In this document: positions 35,938-48,570 of the stretch, piece by piece
Layout: every line of letters starts with the position of its first letter
Position numbering within the stretch: position 1 is the stretch's first letter
Assembly: GCA_025345505.1 (NCBI GenBank)
Contig: JANVCC010000125.1
Coordinates: 1,721,317-1,785,316 of the forward strand
Source: Todiramphus chloris collaris
Taxonomy: Eukaryota > Chordata > Aves > Coraciiformes > Alcedinidae
Reading direction: 5' to 3'
Length of the DNA: 64,000 nt
The notes under the pieces: generated by a model
The model's database searches: none
What the model saw: the letters and a program-made list of their open reading frames with translations, nothing else
Told to the model about the DNA's origin: nothing
Program-made: the position numbers and the translations under genes

Positions 35938-36325
35938 AAACTCAGGTGATTTTTTTTTTTTTTCCATGGTTGTGCTGCAGGTCAGAAAGCAGATCTGGAA
36001 ACAAACTTTGTTTTTCTTCCTCCTAAGTCAGTGCTTTCCTCACTGCTTCTCCTGAGGGAAAGGAGATCTTCACAGGGCTGCCAATCACATCTGATGTGCA
36101 ACTTGTACGTCACATGCTATGTATGAATGCTAGCACTGACTGTTGTATTTTTTTGTATACGTATGTGTTCACATCCACACTCCCCTTCTCCACACACGTA
36201 CATGTACACCTTACATTAAAAGTCCCAGAATATTACAAAATCAAGACCTCAAAAATGAGCAAGCGTCATAAGTGAGGGTTTCTATGCAACCGCGATTTCA
36301 TATAAAAATCACACAGTTGAAGTTG

Positions 36326-36391
36326 TCAGAGGAGTTGGTCTAGATGATCTTTAGAGGTTCCTTCCAACCCCTACCATTCTGTGATTCTGTG
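36326..36391 (+). mobile_element. CR1 LINE 3' tip, left half of a tail-to-tail pair
   Basis: GTTGGTCTAGATGATCTTTA, then GGTTCCTTCCAACCCCTACC, then two ATTCTGTG octamers ending at 36391. It meets a minus-strand CR1 within a few bases. Confidence 0.95.
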
Positions 36392-36395
36392 GAAG

Positions 36396-36640
36396 GTCGA
36401 AAGAACCTCTGAAGATCATCTAGAACCTCTGAAGATCATCTAGTCCAGCCAATCTGATCAGTGAGCAGACAGGTAGAGCAGGTCGCTCAGGGATGTGTCC
36501 ATTTGGGGTTTGGATATCTCCAAGAATGGAGACAGCAACCCCTTTGATCAAACTGTTTCAGTATTCAACCACCTTCACAGTAAAAAGTTTAATCCTTCTC
36601 TCCTTTCCAATGTCAGTGTTTTCCCTTCCATCGCCATCTA
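36396..36640 (-). mobile_element. CR1 LINE fragment, right half of the tail-to-tail pair
   Basis: Read on the minus strand, this contains the CR1 blocks corresponding to ACTAGATGATCTTCAGAGGT and, further 5' in the element, the 'TVKVVEYWNSLIKG'-like coding end near 36555-36600. The octamer tail is absent. Instead a 20-bp unit of the 3' UTR is duplicated in tandem at 36402-36441. More diverged than its neighbour. Confidence 0.8.
36402..36441 (-). repeat. Exact 20-bp tandem duplication in CR1 3' UTR
   Basis: AGAACCTCTGAAGATCATCT occurs at 36402-36421 and again, identically, at 36422-36441. It sits at the junction of the two CR1 pieces. Confidence 0.97.
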
Positions 36641-39539
36641 AGTGCCTTGAAATACTTGAATTCTGTTGTTTTTACCAATTTATTCTATACCAGGCTATTT
36701 AGTAATTTCTGTTGTTTTGCCAGCTTTTGCAACCAGCATGCAGTTATTCCACTAGTCTCACTAATGACACCAGCAACATTGCTTTGTCATACATGCAGAC
36801 CGTGGATTAATATTGCTATCAAAACATTTTTGTTGTATCTATGAACGGTGTGCGTGGGGAAAAAAAATAAATAAAAAATTGAGTTACCTTAATTCAGTAA
36901 AACTTAATTAAGAACTTGGGTGCTCATTGCCCAGAGCAAGTTAGCATGAAATTCAATTTGTGCTCATCTGCTTAAGACTGGCAGAGTGTAAGACAGTGTT
37001 TGAAACACCCCGTTCTACTGAAGCCTACTGGTGCATACCATTGTTTGTATTATGGTTATTCTTTGTGTCCCAACAGTATCTGGAGAATCCAGTGCCCTCC
37101 TGTAATGGTATGTACGTTCAGCACTTCCTACAACATGAAAAGGATCAAAGTGTTGGTGTTCTTGCTTCATATGTGATGAATGCTTGAAAACATCTACGTA
37201 CTCTGATGATACCTTTGGGATATACCTCAGTCCACACAACTAACAGATGTCCAGGCACTGATGTGTCCCTTATCTCTGAAAAGTTTTCTCTGGCTTTGTC
37301 TACTACCGTCTCAGCTTCACAGTTGCATTCAAAATGCTATTGTCGAGGTTTTATTCCTGCTCTGTGATTCTGAATGTGTCACCTCCTTCCAAAGAAGGCA
37401 GGCCTAGGAAGAATCTCTTCAGTCTCCAGACCTACAGACCTCCTACAGTAGGACAACCCATCATCTATCTGTTCTGGAAATGGACCAAGTTCCTTTTTCA
37501 AACAAGTTAGTTCTTTTCATACAATACACATTCATCCCCAGGCTACCTGGACCCTTGCAGGTTTTACAGTGCATATGTTAATTCCCAATCTTTCTTGCAT
37601 CATTAGGATAGTTTGATACCGCATCAATTTAATCGCTCTACTGAAATCCAGAAGTGGGAAACACAGTGTGTTTCTTTTATCAGAAAAGTAGCCAGCAGTG
37701 TCTGGCTTGCTCTAGGTGTTGATAAAGCCACTTGGAAACTACATTTTTCACTGGCATCCTTCTCTAATTAGTCTTTCCCTTGGATTTTAGAGTGTGATTA
37801 ATCAGGTAAAGAGTTATTCTTCCATTAGCACTTAAATATTCCATTCATCAAAACACCTAAGTATAAGCCCGTGTAATATGTTGAAAACTGCCAGAAATAG
37901 AAGAGAACACGCTTAGGTAAAGTGGCGAGAGAAATGACATAACTTTAAACTCATTAATTCTCTTCCTAACCAGCTCCTGCTAGTCATACAGAGTGACCAA
38001 TTGCAGTTATTTCCCATTTCTTAACAGATGATTAATTACATTTTAGCCTGCCTATGAAGCAGTTATACCATTATAGACTCCCCTGGTATGACACAGTCAT
38101 GATCTTTAACTAGCAAATGCAGCCTAAGGCTACAGTTTCTAGTTGTGTTGGTGTGGTAGCCTTAAAATGTTATTGAAACAGAAGGTCACAGAGTAAAACA
38201 CTAGCTGAGGAAGACAACGTAACACCTTTCATTCTTTTCCATTCCTATAGTTCTATTCCAGCAATTCCATAGCATGACAAATTATTTGAATAGGTGCGTC
38301 AAATAAAGACTTGCACATCACCCTTTTAACTTGCATTATTTGAAATTACTCTTTTTATGAAACTTTCTAGACCTGGTAGGGCAAAGAGCCCCATCAAGCA
38401 TTACTGGGCCCATCCGGGAGGTGCTGCAGTTAGTCATTCACAAAATGTATTAAGAACAAAAACACGACAGCTCTAATTATTATAAATGGGTCATTAAATC
38501 CCTTCCAATTGCAATGTGAAATACAACCTCTGAATAGCAAGCATCTCCTGGAAAAAAAAAGAAAAAAATCTCTTCTCTGAAGTTAAAGAAAAAAAGGTCT
38601 GTTCTGATCTAAATGGGATAGAAGGTGAAATGCATTTTCCTAATGAATGCTAGCAGTATTAAGACATTAATAGCTATTAATGGGGGGAAGGTCTGGGATG
38701 AGAGAAGCAATATTTATAGAAAAGGTAATCTGCAAAAAAGGAAAGACAGCCTTGGATTGTCATGTTTCAGACATAGATTTTACAGCATTAAAGCTCCTGT
38801 GGGCAAGGTGACCTTAGAGAAATTTCCAGTAACTTTCTGAAAGTCACTTCTTGGAGAGAAGGGTACCTCCTATGCATTGATGAGGAAGCTGGTGGAAGCC
38901 CCTTTCCTAAGTACACTTAAGACATGACGTTGTGTGCACGTACCAGCCCTTTCAAAACAATAGAGGAAAAAGGAAAGCAGCCCAAAGGGAAGAACTGCAG
39001 ATACAACAAGCAGCAATTATCCTCAGCATGCCATAATAGCCCTTTTATTTCAACTATTCTGTTCCAAACTTCGAGCACTAGACTAAGACGTGTTGTACAA
39101 GGAGAAGACAGAGAAAGTGTACTAGGGCTGAGAGCACAGGCCAGAACTCCTGCTTTAGCAGGCAACTTTGTGAAGGGTTAGGGTTGGGCTGGCCACTAGA
39201 CAAATGACAGGCGCTCTGTATTAATCCCTCTCCCTTCCCAAAGGAAGGGTATCTCAGCAGATATGCTCTGAGACACACGTACCCTTTAATGTCCCTTCCA
39301 TGGTTTTGCCGCCTTGGTAGGTCATTATTAACCTGCAAACAACCATATTTTCCTCCCCAGTCATTGCCAGCTGATGAGCTCTGCCACATTGCCAGAGTTC
39401 CTGTCTTCAGTCCCACATGACCTGAGCATTCTTCTTGTCGTCATTGATTTTAATTCTCATACTGCAATCTTCTAAGTCATGCAACACCTGCCTTGCTCAT
39501 GCTGGACCAAACTTCCTTGGAATGAAGGACACATCATTA
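36641..39539. other. Unassigned DNA with AT-rich, ATTA-dense blocks
   Basis: No gene is recognised. About 37770-38060 is rich in homeodomain-type cores (CTCTAATTAG, GTGATTAATCAGG, CTCATTAATTC, GATGATTAATTACATTTTAG). It reads like a conserved non-coding element, as may 38330-38520. This is a visual suggestion only. Confidence 0.4.
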
Positions 39540-39890
39540 TCATAAGCTAACATTATTTTCAAAACCCCAATTTTATGCCAGGTTAGAAAATATTAAATGT
39601 GACTAGTCTTAAAACATATCTTTGAGGAACAACTGGTGCTGATATTTCATTGTCATTGCAACCAGCTGGTTACTTCTTTGCAAGCTCTTTAAGTACTGCG
39701 CCCATCTCCATTCCTCCAGTTATAGTGCTAATTTATATTGAAGAACTGTAGAAAATATGCTGCATTGTTGATATCTAGTTCTTTTCCACAAGAAAGCTAC
39801 TGGGTGACTTAACACAATCTTAACCATACCTCCAGCTTGCCTTCTACCCCATTTATTACTCTTCAGTCACCTCTTCCTTTGAAATCTATT
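39540..39890 (-). mobile_element. Probable ancient CR1 LINE, antisense
   Basis: The plus strand reads AAAATATTAAATGTGACTAG then TATCTTTGAGGAACAACTGG, then CAGCTGGTTACTTC. This order matches the antisense of the CR1 region that usually reads as 'AAGATATTAAAcAagactGG...ccCTGAGGAACcCCACTgGTgac'. Only parts are convincing and the limits are guesses. No open frame is preserved. Confidence 0.45.
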
Positions 39891-41196
39891 TATAACTTGA
39901 AATTCTATCAGATTAGACTATGCTCCTCATATGTTTTTCTTCTTTATTGCTGCTCTTTGGATACTTAATTCAAGAAGAAACGTATGTTGGGAAGAAACAG
40001 GACAACTGTGAGTGTGAAACATGAAGTCTTCAGTTCTTATTATCAGAGAGCTTATAAATAAGGTAGAGAATTCAGTCATTCAAATGACTAACAGGTACAG
40101 TACACAGGAGATGAATAGAATTGTGAGGACTGGAAAAAATAGTGGAGTTTATTGGCATTTTCTGCCTGGTTTCTCAAGAAAACAAGGCTGAAGCCATTAT
40201 GCTGTGTGACTGAATATGAATCTCAACTGCCTGTCTGTCCAGGAAGTCTTTGAATGAGATATACCCTACCAGTCACTCCAACCTAGCCTCACTCTTACTA
40301 AAAGCCAGAAAATCCACAGGAAACTAGTCTTTATTGTTCACCTGATCATGGAAATAGTTGAGCAGTGATGAAGTTACAGTGCCATCACGTTGCTGTGACT
40401 GAGGTCATCTTTCAGATCCACTGAAACACCCCATTTAAGTGCAGAATGGTGTTCTTCAGCTAAATCTAAATTCACTCACGAGTGTCTTTGAGCTATCAGC
40501 TTATACCTCAGTGCCATGAAGGACATCAGAAAAAGTCAGGCTGGCAATTACTTCCAAGTGAATAATTTATTTAACAAATTTAGACACTTCCCTTTCATGA
40601 ATTGTGCTCTGTGCATACAGGAGAGCACCATTTTCTTTAATTCATTATGTTAAAAATTCTGCTGAATATTTTCTGCAGATAATTTCTGATGTGAAAAATG
40701 AGGACGTTCTTTCCACAGTCCAGCAATCACAGCAACCGCGCTTATCTCAGGATCACCAGGTAGCATTCCTCCTCTCTTTGTTTTATCCTTTGCTTGTTTT
40801 ATTCCAAGTCTGCAAAAGGCAGAGATTGTCTCTTGGTTTATCTTCTTGCACAGTTTAACACAGCGGAGCCAAGCACTCTGTGTCTCTCTGTAATATGAAT
40901 AATAATTCAGGCTATGATCTCTGTTGTCAACACACATCAATCTCAGCTATTATACAGCTGCTCTAAGACAGGCAGCAAAGCACCTCACAATACCCTAATA
41001 ACAGTTCCATTAGACACAGGAATTCTGAAATCCCTACTTGTCTCTATGGAAGGAAAAGCCACGTACAGAGTGATTACTCTGGGCATCTGTTGCAACGTTT
41101 GACAAGAGCAGCATGCTTCCAACCAGCTAACTACTGAGGCAATAACCAAGTCAGTGCAGGTCAACGGAGAGAATTAAATATCTTGGAAGGACAGCT
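39891..41196. other. Unassigned non-coding DNA
   Basis: No gene, RNA or repeat is recognised. The two overlapping opposite-strand frames at 40.60-40.94 kb lack domains. Confidence 0.5.
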
Positions 41197-41425
41197 CATA
41201 GAATCATAGAATTGTCAGGGTTGGAAGGGACCTTAAAGATGATCTGGTTCCAACCCCCCTGCCATGGGCAGGGACCCCTCCCACTAGAGCAGGGTGCTCA
41301 CAGCCCCATCCAGCCTGGGCTTGAGCACTTCCAAGGATGGGGCTCCCACCCCCTCTCTGGGCAACCTGTGCCAGTGTCTCACCAGCCTCATGGGGAAGAA
41401 ATTCTTCCTAATGTCTAAGCTCAGA
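41197..41425 (-). mobile_element. CR1 LINE 3' end, well preserved
   Basis: The minus-strand 3' tail of two ATTCTATG octamers lies at 41197-41213 (CATAGAATCATAGAATTG). It is followed by GGTTGGAAGGGACCTTAAAG, the CACTAGAGCAGGGTGCTCA block and the coding-end block GAAGAAATTCTTCCTAATGT at about 41395-41415. It is among the least diverged CR1 copies here. The 5' end is truncated near 41425. The plus-strand frames across it are antisense shadows. Confidence 0.97.
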
Positions 41426-44400
41426 GTCAGCTATGGCACTCGTGTCTCTCCAGCGGTGCTTTGGGGAGGTTGCACGCCGTCAGTGGAATGGGGTAATGAT
41501 CCCAACGGGGAGCACAGCTGCTGTGGGATGAGCTTACAGGACTGTTCGTTCCCCAGGAAAAATACTCCCTTCCCTTGCTTCGTGCCCCAATCTGTGACAA
41601 CATGCTTAATCACTAGAAGACCTGACAAAGCAAACACAAAAGGGGAGTCATCACAGAGGAAGTGAATTCAGTATTTCCCCCCCGCCCCCCCCAGTAAATA
41701 TGTTGAACTCGAGGCCCACAAGTAGCATTAATCCTTCTGAAGCTCCAGGAGTGCCTCTGGAAAGACGTAAGAAGCTACTAATGAAGCACTCTCTTTGGTC
41801 TTCTCACTACACAAACACAAGGATTTATATTATATGTCTAAGGCCTGTTTTCTCCAGATATTCCCAAACCAGGTCCTGCCTCCAGCACTCACAAACAGTA
41901 GAGTAGTAAAACAAAATTATTTCTTGCTAGTCAGAACATCTGCAATTCTTTTTTTCAACAGAATGTACTAGATGAAGGCTCCAAAAAGGGTGGTTTAAGG
42001 GGTTTGTTATTTACTTTATAACATGGAATAAAGCTCTGTTTCCTCTTTTCCTGCAGAAAGAGTCATTTCACTAGCTGGTCCTGGCAGCTCCAGTCAGAAC
42101 CACCTACATGGCTCTGTTTTATCCCACAAAATTTCATGAGCCATCAGCAAAGTACTACTCCTCACTTTGTACTGGCATAGCGACAGTGCTAGCGGCAGCC
42201 AGGGACACCAAACGTTCTACCACCATGGCATGAAGAGTGCTCAGAGGTTTGGGGAATGACTCAGAGGAGGGAGGACAGAGGTACTTCTGTCTTCCCCAGA
42301 GGAGGATTATTGTTGCAATCAGTTCCAGCCCATAAGGACATCTTCCTTGTCCTTCACGCAAGCCAGTGGCCCTGCCAAAAGCTGCATCCCACTGCTACAT
42401 GAAGTATATCAGAGAACCTAAAGACACAGTTGTTGCTATGCGAGTCCAAAGAGAACATCGTGGTTATCCTCTGCTTGATGAAAAACAAGTTTGGGAGCAA
42501 TCTTTGGCAACCTCAGCCCTCCTTCTTCCAACCTTCCCATGCATTCTTCTGACCTTGGCTCAGTACCCAAACCCCTCTCAAGTTTTGCACACAGCTTGAG
42601 GGGGCCCACCCAAGGGCAGACAGATTGCATGACTATAAAACTCAGCTCAAATTGAACCACAGGGTTTTGTTTCTCTCTGATGGAGAGCTTGGTAAGAGAA
42701 AATAAAGCTCGACCTCCAGCTAACATGGTACCAGGGGCAAACACTACATGAGATGTCCTCATCTTTCTGCATGCAATTAATATTCAAGCCACATGTCTTT
42801 AAGTCACTAGGTTAAGGTGCTTAACATTTGAGTACACATCATTGAAAAAGCAGGTTGGTACTTTAGTATTAAATCATCCCTATTTTTAGTCTTAACACAG
42901 CCATAACATCCCCAGAAGCCTGACCACCCTGCTGTGATTAAATATCATACTTGTACAGTGAACTGCTGCCTAGATTTTAGAGCAGGTACATTTATTTTAC
43001 ATCTCTGATCAGCATAGTAAACCCTTATTTTCAGTCTAGGCTATTAAAACAGAAGAGACATTCTTTTCCTTTTTCATATTTAACCATGCAAAGGCATTGT
43101 TAATGGTGATTTACATTTTTATTGGAACTAGTGGAAAGACATATATAAAGTTAATTGGGAGTTTTCATGCCTGTCACATCATTGAAAGTTGCTGAGACAA
43201 TGAGGAAAAATAATTCTGAAGTGTTAAAATACTGTGAGAGGGCGAAGAGGAGTCTTGTAAAGATTTAAGATCTGAAATAGCCAGAGACAACCAACAGGTG
43301 ATGAGCACTGGAAGGGAAACAGGGGATTGGAAAAGTTTGCTCGTGGCACTGCCCGAAGTATTTTTGTTTCTGAATATCTATATAAATATTTCAAGTATTA
43401 GATGACTTATTTAATATTTGTATTGAAGTAGTTAATATAATTACTTTAGGACATAGAATTACTGTATAGGACAAAGGCTTTTTGCACATACATAGCAGGA
43501 TATGGGCTGGTCAGAAAGAACATAGTCCAATGAGGTAGGACAGAACATTTTGTCGGGAAGTATTGTCAGATACATTTTGTAAGTGTAGGGAATGAAGCAG
43601 AGGAAGACTGGATGGGGCTAATCTCCATACTGAGGCTTTTGAACTGAGGTGTTAAGACTCAGGTTACCAAATGTCAGCAAGGTACCCCAGTTCCCATTCC
43701 AGTCAATGGACACCTAGACAATGCAATCAGAGGAAGCTAGGTGCAACTCAATATTGTAACGTGTCCAGGATTCCTCTCTTAGTTCCATTGACCAGACCTC
43801 ATCCTAATCTTTAATCCATTTTAGATGTTCTTAGGTATTCTGTCTGCTCTTCACCTTCTCAAGAAGCTAAATAACCTCCTCCAGCCCCTCTGTTATACCT
43901 GGCAGCCACATAGAGATGTCTGAGACACACCTGAAATATGTCTCAGCTGGTACCAGATAGCAACTGTGGTTAGACAACTGAGTTTTGCTCCTCCTGTAAC
44001 TACCATGGAGGTTTCAACAAACATGTCATTGTACCTCTTATCAATCCTGCAGCATATTAACCATCCCTGCAAAGAAGTCTTACATGCTGTGGGGTGGTTC
44101 AAGAAAGACAAGAAATTATGATGCGACTTATTTTGGGAATAAAGCCACACAGCCTCCAGAATTGCTCTGGGCACTGTGAGTTGCCCTGCTGCTGCTCCAG
44201 AACAGTGCAGTTCCTCTGCCAGTCACATTTGGTACAACACACGTTTCCTGTAACAGTCCCTCCATGCTCCAACCCAACAGTCATTTCACCAATTTTACCA
44301 AAGACAAAACACAATGCAGGAAGAGGATGCGCGCAGACAGCTCCCACGACTTGGCAACAATCCATTACGCAGTGCTAACTCTGACCATCTCCTCCAAAAA

Positions 44401-44892
44401 ACTAAAGAGAGGTCCAACCCAAATGGCTGGATGTCCTCAGCCTCTGGACTGAGCCTGGCCCCATCCACTCTCTGCTTTGGCAGAAACGCTACAAAAGGGC
44501 AGGCTGTGAGAAAAACCTATGTGTGTAGCTGGGAAATTCATGGCTATCGTATCAGAGACTGCCTATGCAATAAACTGGGACCAGTGTGCTTTCTGCTACC
44601 AATGGACTGAAAACTGAGCACACAGCTGGTGTGTATTATTGCAGCTTATTACAGTCAAAAGCTTTCCTTTTTCCATCTAGTCCTCTTGCTTGTGTCGGCT
44701 GCCTTTTATGTCTCATCCAATGAGGGGGGAAAAAAAAAAAGGCATCTCAGAGCAGGCACAATGATTTGCTTTGTATTTGTACAATTTTTATGACTGCAGA
44801 TGAGATGTCTGAATACTTTATGTATCAGTTATTGCTGGTGGTTCCTCTAGGCACTGTCCAAACACAAGTATCTCTCATCAGCATTGCTGCTG
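41426..44892. other. Unassigned non-coding DNA
   Basis: No gene or interspersed repeat is recognised. It includes a C-rich run near 41678-41691 and AT-rich DNA at 42.8-43.5 kb. The frames at 44.1-44.6 kb overlap on both strands and have no domain. Confidence 0.5.
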
Positions 44893-45486
44893 GGTGGCCA
44901 AGAAGGCCAAAAACATCCTGGGTTGTATCAGCATCAGCGTGGCCAGAAGGTCTAGGGAAGTGATTGTCCCCCTGTACTTGGCACTGGTGAGGCTGTACCT
45001 TCAATACTGGGTTCAGTTTTAGTCCCCCCACTAAAAGCGAGACATTGAGGTGCTGGCCAAAGAAGGGAAATGAAGCTGGTGAGAGGGTCTAGAGAACAAG
45101 GCTTAAGAGCAGTGGCTGAAAGAACTGAGGTTGTTTAGCCTGGAGAACAGGAAGCTCAGGGGACACCTTATCACCCTCTGCACAATCCTGAAAGGAGGTA
45201 GTAGAGAGGTGGATTTTGGTCTCTCCTCTATCTTAACAAGCAATAGGACAAGCAGAAATGGCCTCAAGTTGCACCAGGAGAGTTTGAGGTTGGACATTAG
45301 GAAAGACTTCTTCCCCCAAAGGGTTGTCAAGCCCTGGAACAGGCTGCCCAGGGAAGTTGAGTCACCACGCTTGGAGGTATTTAAAAGACATATAGATGTG
45401 GTGCTGAGGGACATGGTTTAGCAGTGGCCTTGGAACTTCAAGATCCTAAAGGTCTTTTCCAACATAAATAATTCTATGTTTCTATC
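44893..45486 (+). mobile_element. CR1 LINE, ORF2 C-terminus plus 3' UTR
   Basis: Starts at the '[19 protein letters not shown]' block (44895-44955). It continues through '[18 protein letters not shown]' (44966-45020) and an open 96-codon stretch at 45131-45421 ('[15 protein letters not shown]', '[37 protein letters not shown]'). It then passes into the 3' UTR and ends with ATTCTATG octamers at 45470-45486. It lacks the catalytic RT core. The 3' coding end is unusually intact compared with the other copies. Confidence 0.96.
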
Positions 45487-47730
45487 TATACAGTAATTCA
45501 CAGTGAGCAAAGTTTTAGAACAGGAAAAAGAACTTCAAACACCAGTTCTCCTTTTTCTCTAGTTGCACTACCTGATCTGTCATCCTTTGCTCTGAAACAT
45601 TTAATATACAAGGCGACTCCCATGATGGATGGAGAGTGACATGTGTGAAGGAAGACAGTCTCCTTTTATTGTAGATGTTCATGTCGAATGTATAACCCAG
45701 AATGTTAGGAGGAGTTGGGAGGCCAAAGTCAATCAAAAAAAGTAGTAAAACCCTCTGATTTTTCAGTTGCAAGATAGCAATCACAGTAAAATACTGGCCC
45801 AGTCATATTTACTTGGCAGACGCTTTTCCCCTAGTGTGCCTGCACTACAAGCAAATGGTTGGTAATGATTTGTGTGTATGCAACACTTCTAAGTAATTAA
45901 AACAAACCTCTGTCTGCTGCAGAAGGCAAATGTGCCAACAAACTAACCCAACCAAGCCAACTTTATCCAGGCTCAGTAACTTCTACTGCATTGAATATTC
46001 CCTTGGAATGGCCAATTGCAAGGCAACGGCTCTAGGAGCCAGCTGGACATCCATCCACTTCTTTAAAGTCAAGTAAATCTCCTGATGAGAGAGCACTGTG
46101 TGTTGCCTACTGTAGCTCGAATGCTTGAGTGCCTGAAATGTGGCATACTAAGGAGCTTTATTCTAATTTTATACATAAATTTTTGCTTGCAGGGGAAATG
46201 GAAGTAGTAGAATGAGTTGATGTGGCAGCAGAACTTCTTATGTTGCTATTCAACCTCTATCTCTGAAATGACAAAATCCCCACATTTTCTCTACTAAAAG
46301 AAACAGAGACATAGTCGAGACATCCCTTGCACTGATCAGAATATAAAGTTTGTGATTTTTCACCTTCTGGGTGAGAAAAGCCACTTTGACCACGAGGGAT
46401 TGTATCACTTCAGCTGGGACTATATAAAGTTTGTGACAAGGTGAGGGTAATCACGGAAGGCAATGGCAGATATTTTCTTTGTTGGCTTCAGCCAACACAA
46501 GGCAAACTACTGCTGTTAGCATCTGATATTGGCATTTCAGCCATTGCCTAGAGGTATCAGTAGCTCTTCCATTTGAGTAGCTTGGATAAGGTCAGTCATG
46601 GGAGATAGGAAGACATGATATTTCCCAGGTGAAGAGTATGACCCCTAGAAGAAGTGAAAGGACAAAGGATGTGTTTGTGCTTATGTGATAGGTGTTTTCA
46701 GAGTAACTTTGAACTGGCTTTTTGGTCACAGCTAAGAAAAGAACTCTCACAGACAAATAACTCCCTACGGAAATTAAATAGAAAGCTTTCATCTGCATGG
46801 CATGGCAGGAACAATACAGTGTTTAATGATCTTTGCTAAGAATCACTGTTTCTTACATAAGAAAGAAGAATTTTCCTTTTCATTGGTATTTGCTATTGAT
46901 CTAGCCCCTTTTCTTTTTGCCCAATTTGGCATGCATTTGAAATTGTTCATTCATGTCTCTCACAAGCTTTGATGTCTGTATGGTTTTGAGGAAATTGTAA
47001 ATTGCTGTTGTAAGTGCATTTTCTGTGTTATGGTAATTGCCTATAATATGCCAAAGGACAATATTAAAGGAAAATACCCTGTGCACCGTTGCAGAATTTT
47101 GCACAACTCAGCACTCACATTAGCATAAGAAAAAAAAAATTAACTGTTTTTATAGTAAATGTGATAGAGGACGTTTAGTTTGTTCAAAAATTAATTTCTT
47201 AAAATATGTTTATATTTTTCCTAAGATCAAAAGCAATATAAGAATTAAGTAGGAACAGCTTTGTAATTTTAAGAAACATTGACAGAAAATGAGAAAACAA
47301 TTATTTTCTTAACCGTAGATGAAATGTTCACCTTTCAAATCTTCCAACACACATTTCTAGCAGGCATTCTCTGATGAACACATTGTCATTGTCTACTCAC
47401 TTCTATTGCCAAGGAAATCACTTGCATAAGTAATTTAAACACTAAATAGTTATCAAGGTGATTATAAAACTACAGAAATTAAGCGAAATCACTGTCCTTA
47501 TTTTCCTCTCTGCAGTAGAATTTCTCACTTCTCCCTCTATAGCTCCCCATTTATTCAAACATTTTCCCTTAAATACAGCAAGATTTATTTCAATTAACTA
47601 GGCTTGACTATCTTAAGTTTGTCTTTTAAGCTCATGTTATTTTCAGCAGAAGAGGACTTGGAAAAAGACAACTCCCTTCAGAAGATAATTCATACCCTGG
47701 TTTTATATGCTTCTGATTATACACCTGCTT
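45487..47730. other. Unassigned non-coding DNA
   Basis: No gene or repeat is recognised. The sequence becomes AT-rich after about 46.9 kb. Confidence 0.5.
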
Positions 47731-47887
47731 CCAGGGCAGTGGTGGAGTCCCCATCCCCAGAGGTATTTGAGTCATGTAGAGGTAGTGCTGAGGGATATGG
47801 ATTAGTCGAGAACTTGTCAGTGTTAGGTTAATGATGGGACTCGGTGATCTTAAAGGTCTTTTCCAATCTAGGCAACTCTGTGATTCT
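47731..47887 (+). mobile_element. CR1 LINE 3' end
   Basis: CCAGGGCAGTGGTGGAGTCC, then AGAGGTATTTGAGTC, GTGCTGAGGGATATGGATTAG, GGTGATCTTAAAGGTCTTTT and a single CTGTGATTCTC octamer remnant. Covers the last codons of ORF2 and the 3' UTR. Confidence 0.95.
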
Positions 47888-47987
47888 CTTTTAGTGGGAT
47901 GGATTTTGGAAATTGCTGATGTCTCTGTGTTGTCTACAGTGTGGACACAGAAGACTCTCTTAAGCCATGTATCTACATACTAAATGG

Positions 47988-48570
47988 TTAAGTCAGTTCT
48001 AATCTCTGGCTTTCTCTCTATTCAGGTCCAAATACTATGTGCTTCTTGGCTTATTCCCTCATCTCTCCACCAATTATCTATCCACTTAGGAACTGATCTC
48101 CTGGGTAATAGGTTCCAGTCCTCAATCATCGCAGGAAGTCATGTCGTACCACCCTGGTCATGCATTTATCAAACTCCCTCTTAAAAGTGGTTGTGTGATC
48201 TGTACCCGCTACTCCACGTGAACAGCTGAGCTGCATTAATCTCCTTCCTCTAAGGCTTCTTCTAATTCCCTGCCTAACCATATTTATGATCAGTTTATAC
48301 CCCATTTGTCCTTTAGCTTCCTATCTCTTCCTGGAATTTACTTTCTTGTAGATATTTATAAGCAATAATTATATCCTCTGCTGGCTTTCATCTTGCTAGT
48401 CTGGAGAAAGTAAGCTTTTAATTTAATTTTATTTTATACTTAAGGTAGTTTCTCTGTTCTTCCGTTCTAGTAACCCTATTCTGATTTTAATACCTCTTGA
48501 ATAATGTTGATGAGAGCTCTATATTGTACTCCAAGTCTTTTGCAACAGCATTAAATTTTCCCTCTTTATG
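47988..48570 (-). mobile_element. Ancient CR1 LINE, antisense
   Basis: Old CR1 blocks are recognisable in antisense. CATTTATCAAACTCCCTCTTAAAAG near 48160-48185 (given in part) is followed by a 'CACGTGAACAGCTGAGCTGCAT' region. TTATAAGCAATAATTATATC then leads into TCTGGAGAAAG near 48356-48408. Near 48500-48560, AGAGCTCTATATTGTACTCC and GCAACAGCATTAAATTTTCC correspond to the 'low-abundance addition to the RT end' segment of old CR1. Strongly diverged. Boundaries are approximate and no frame is open. Confidence 0.6.
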
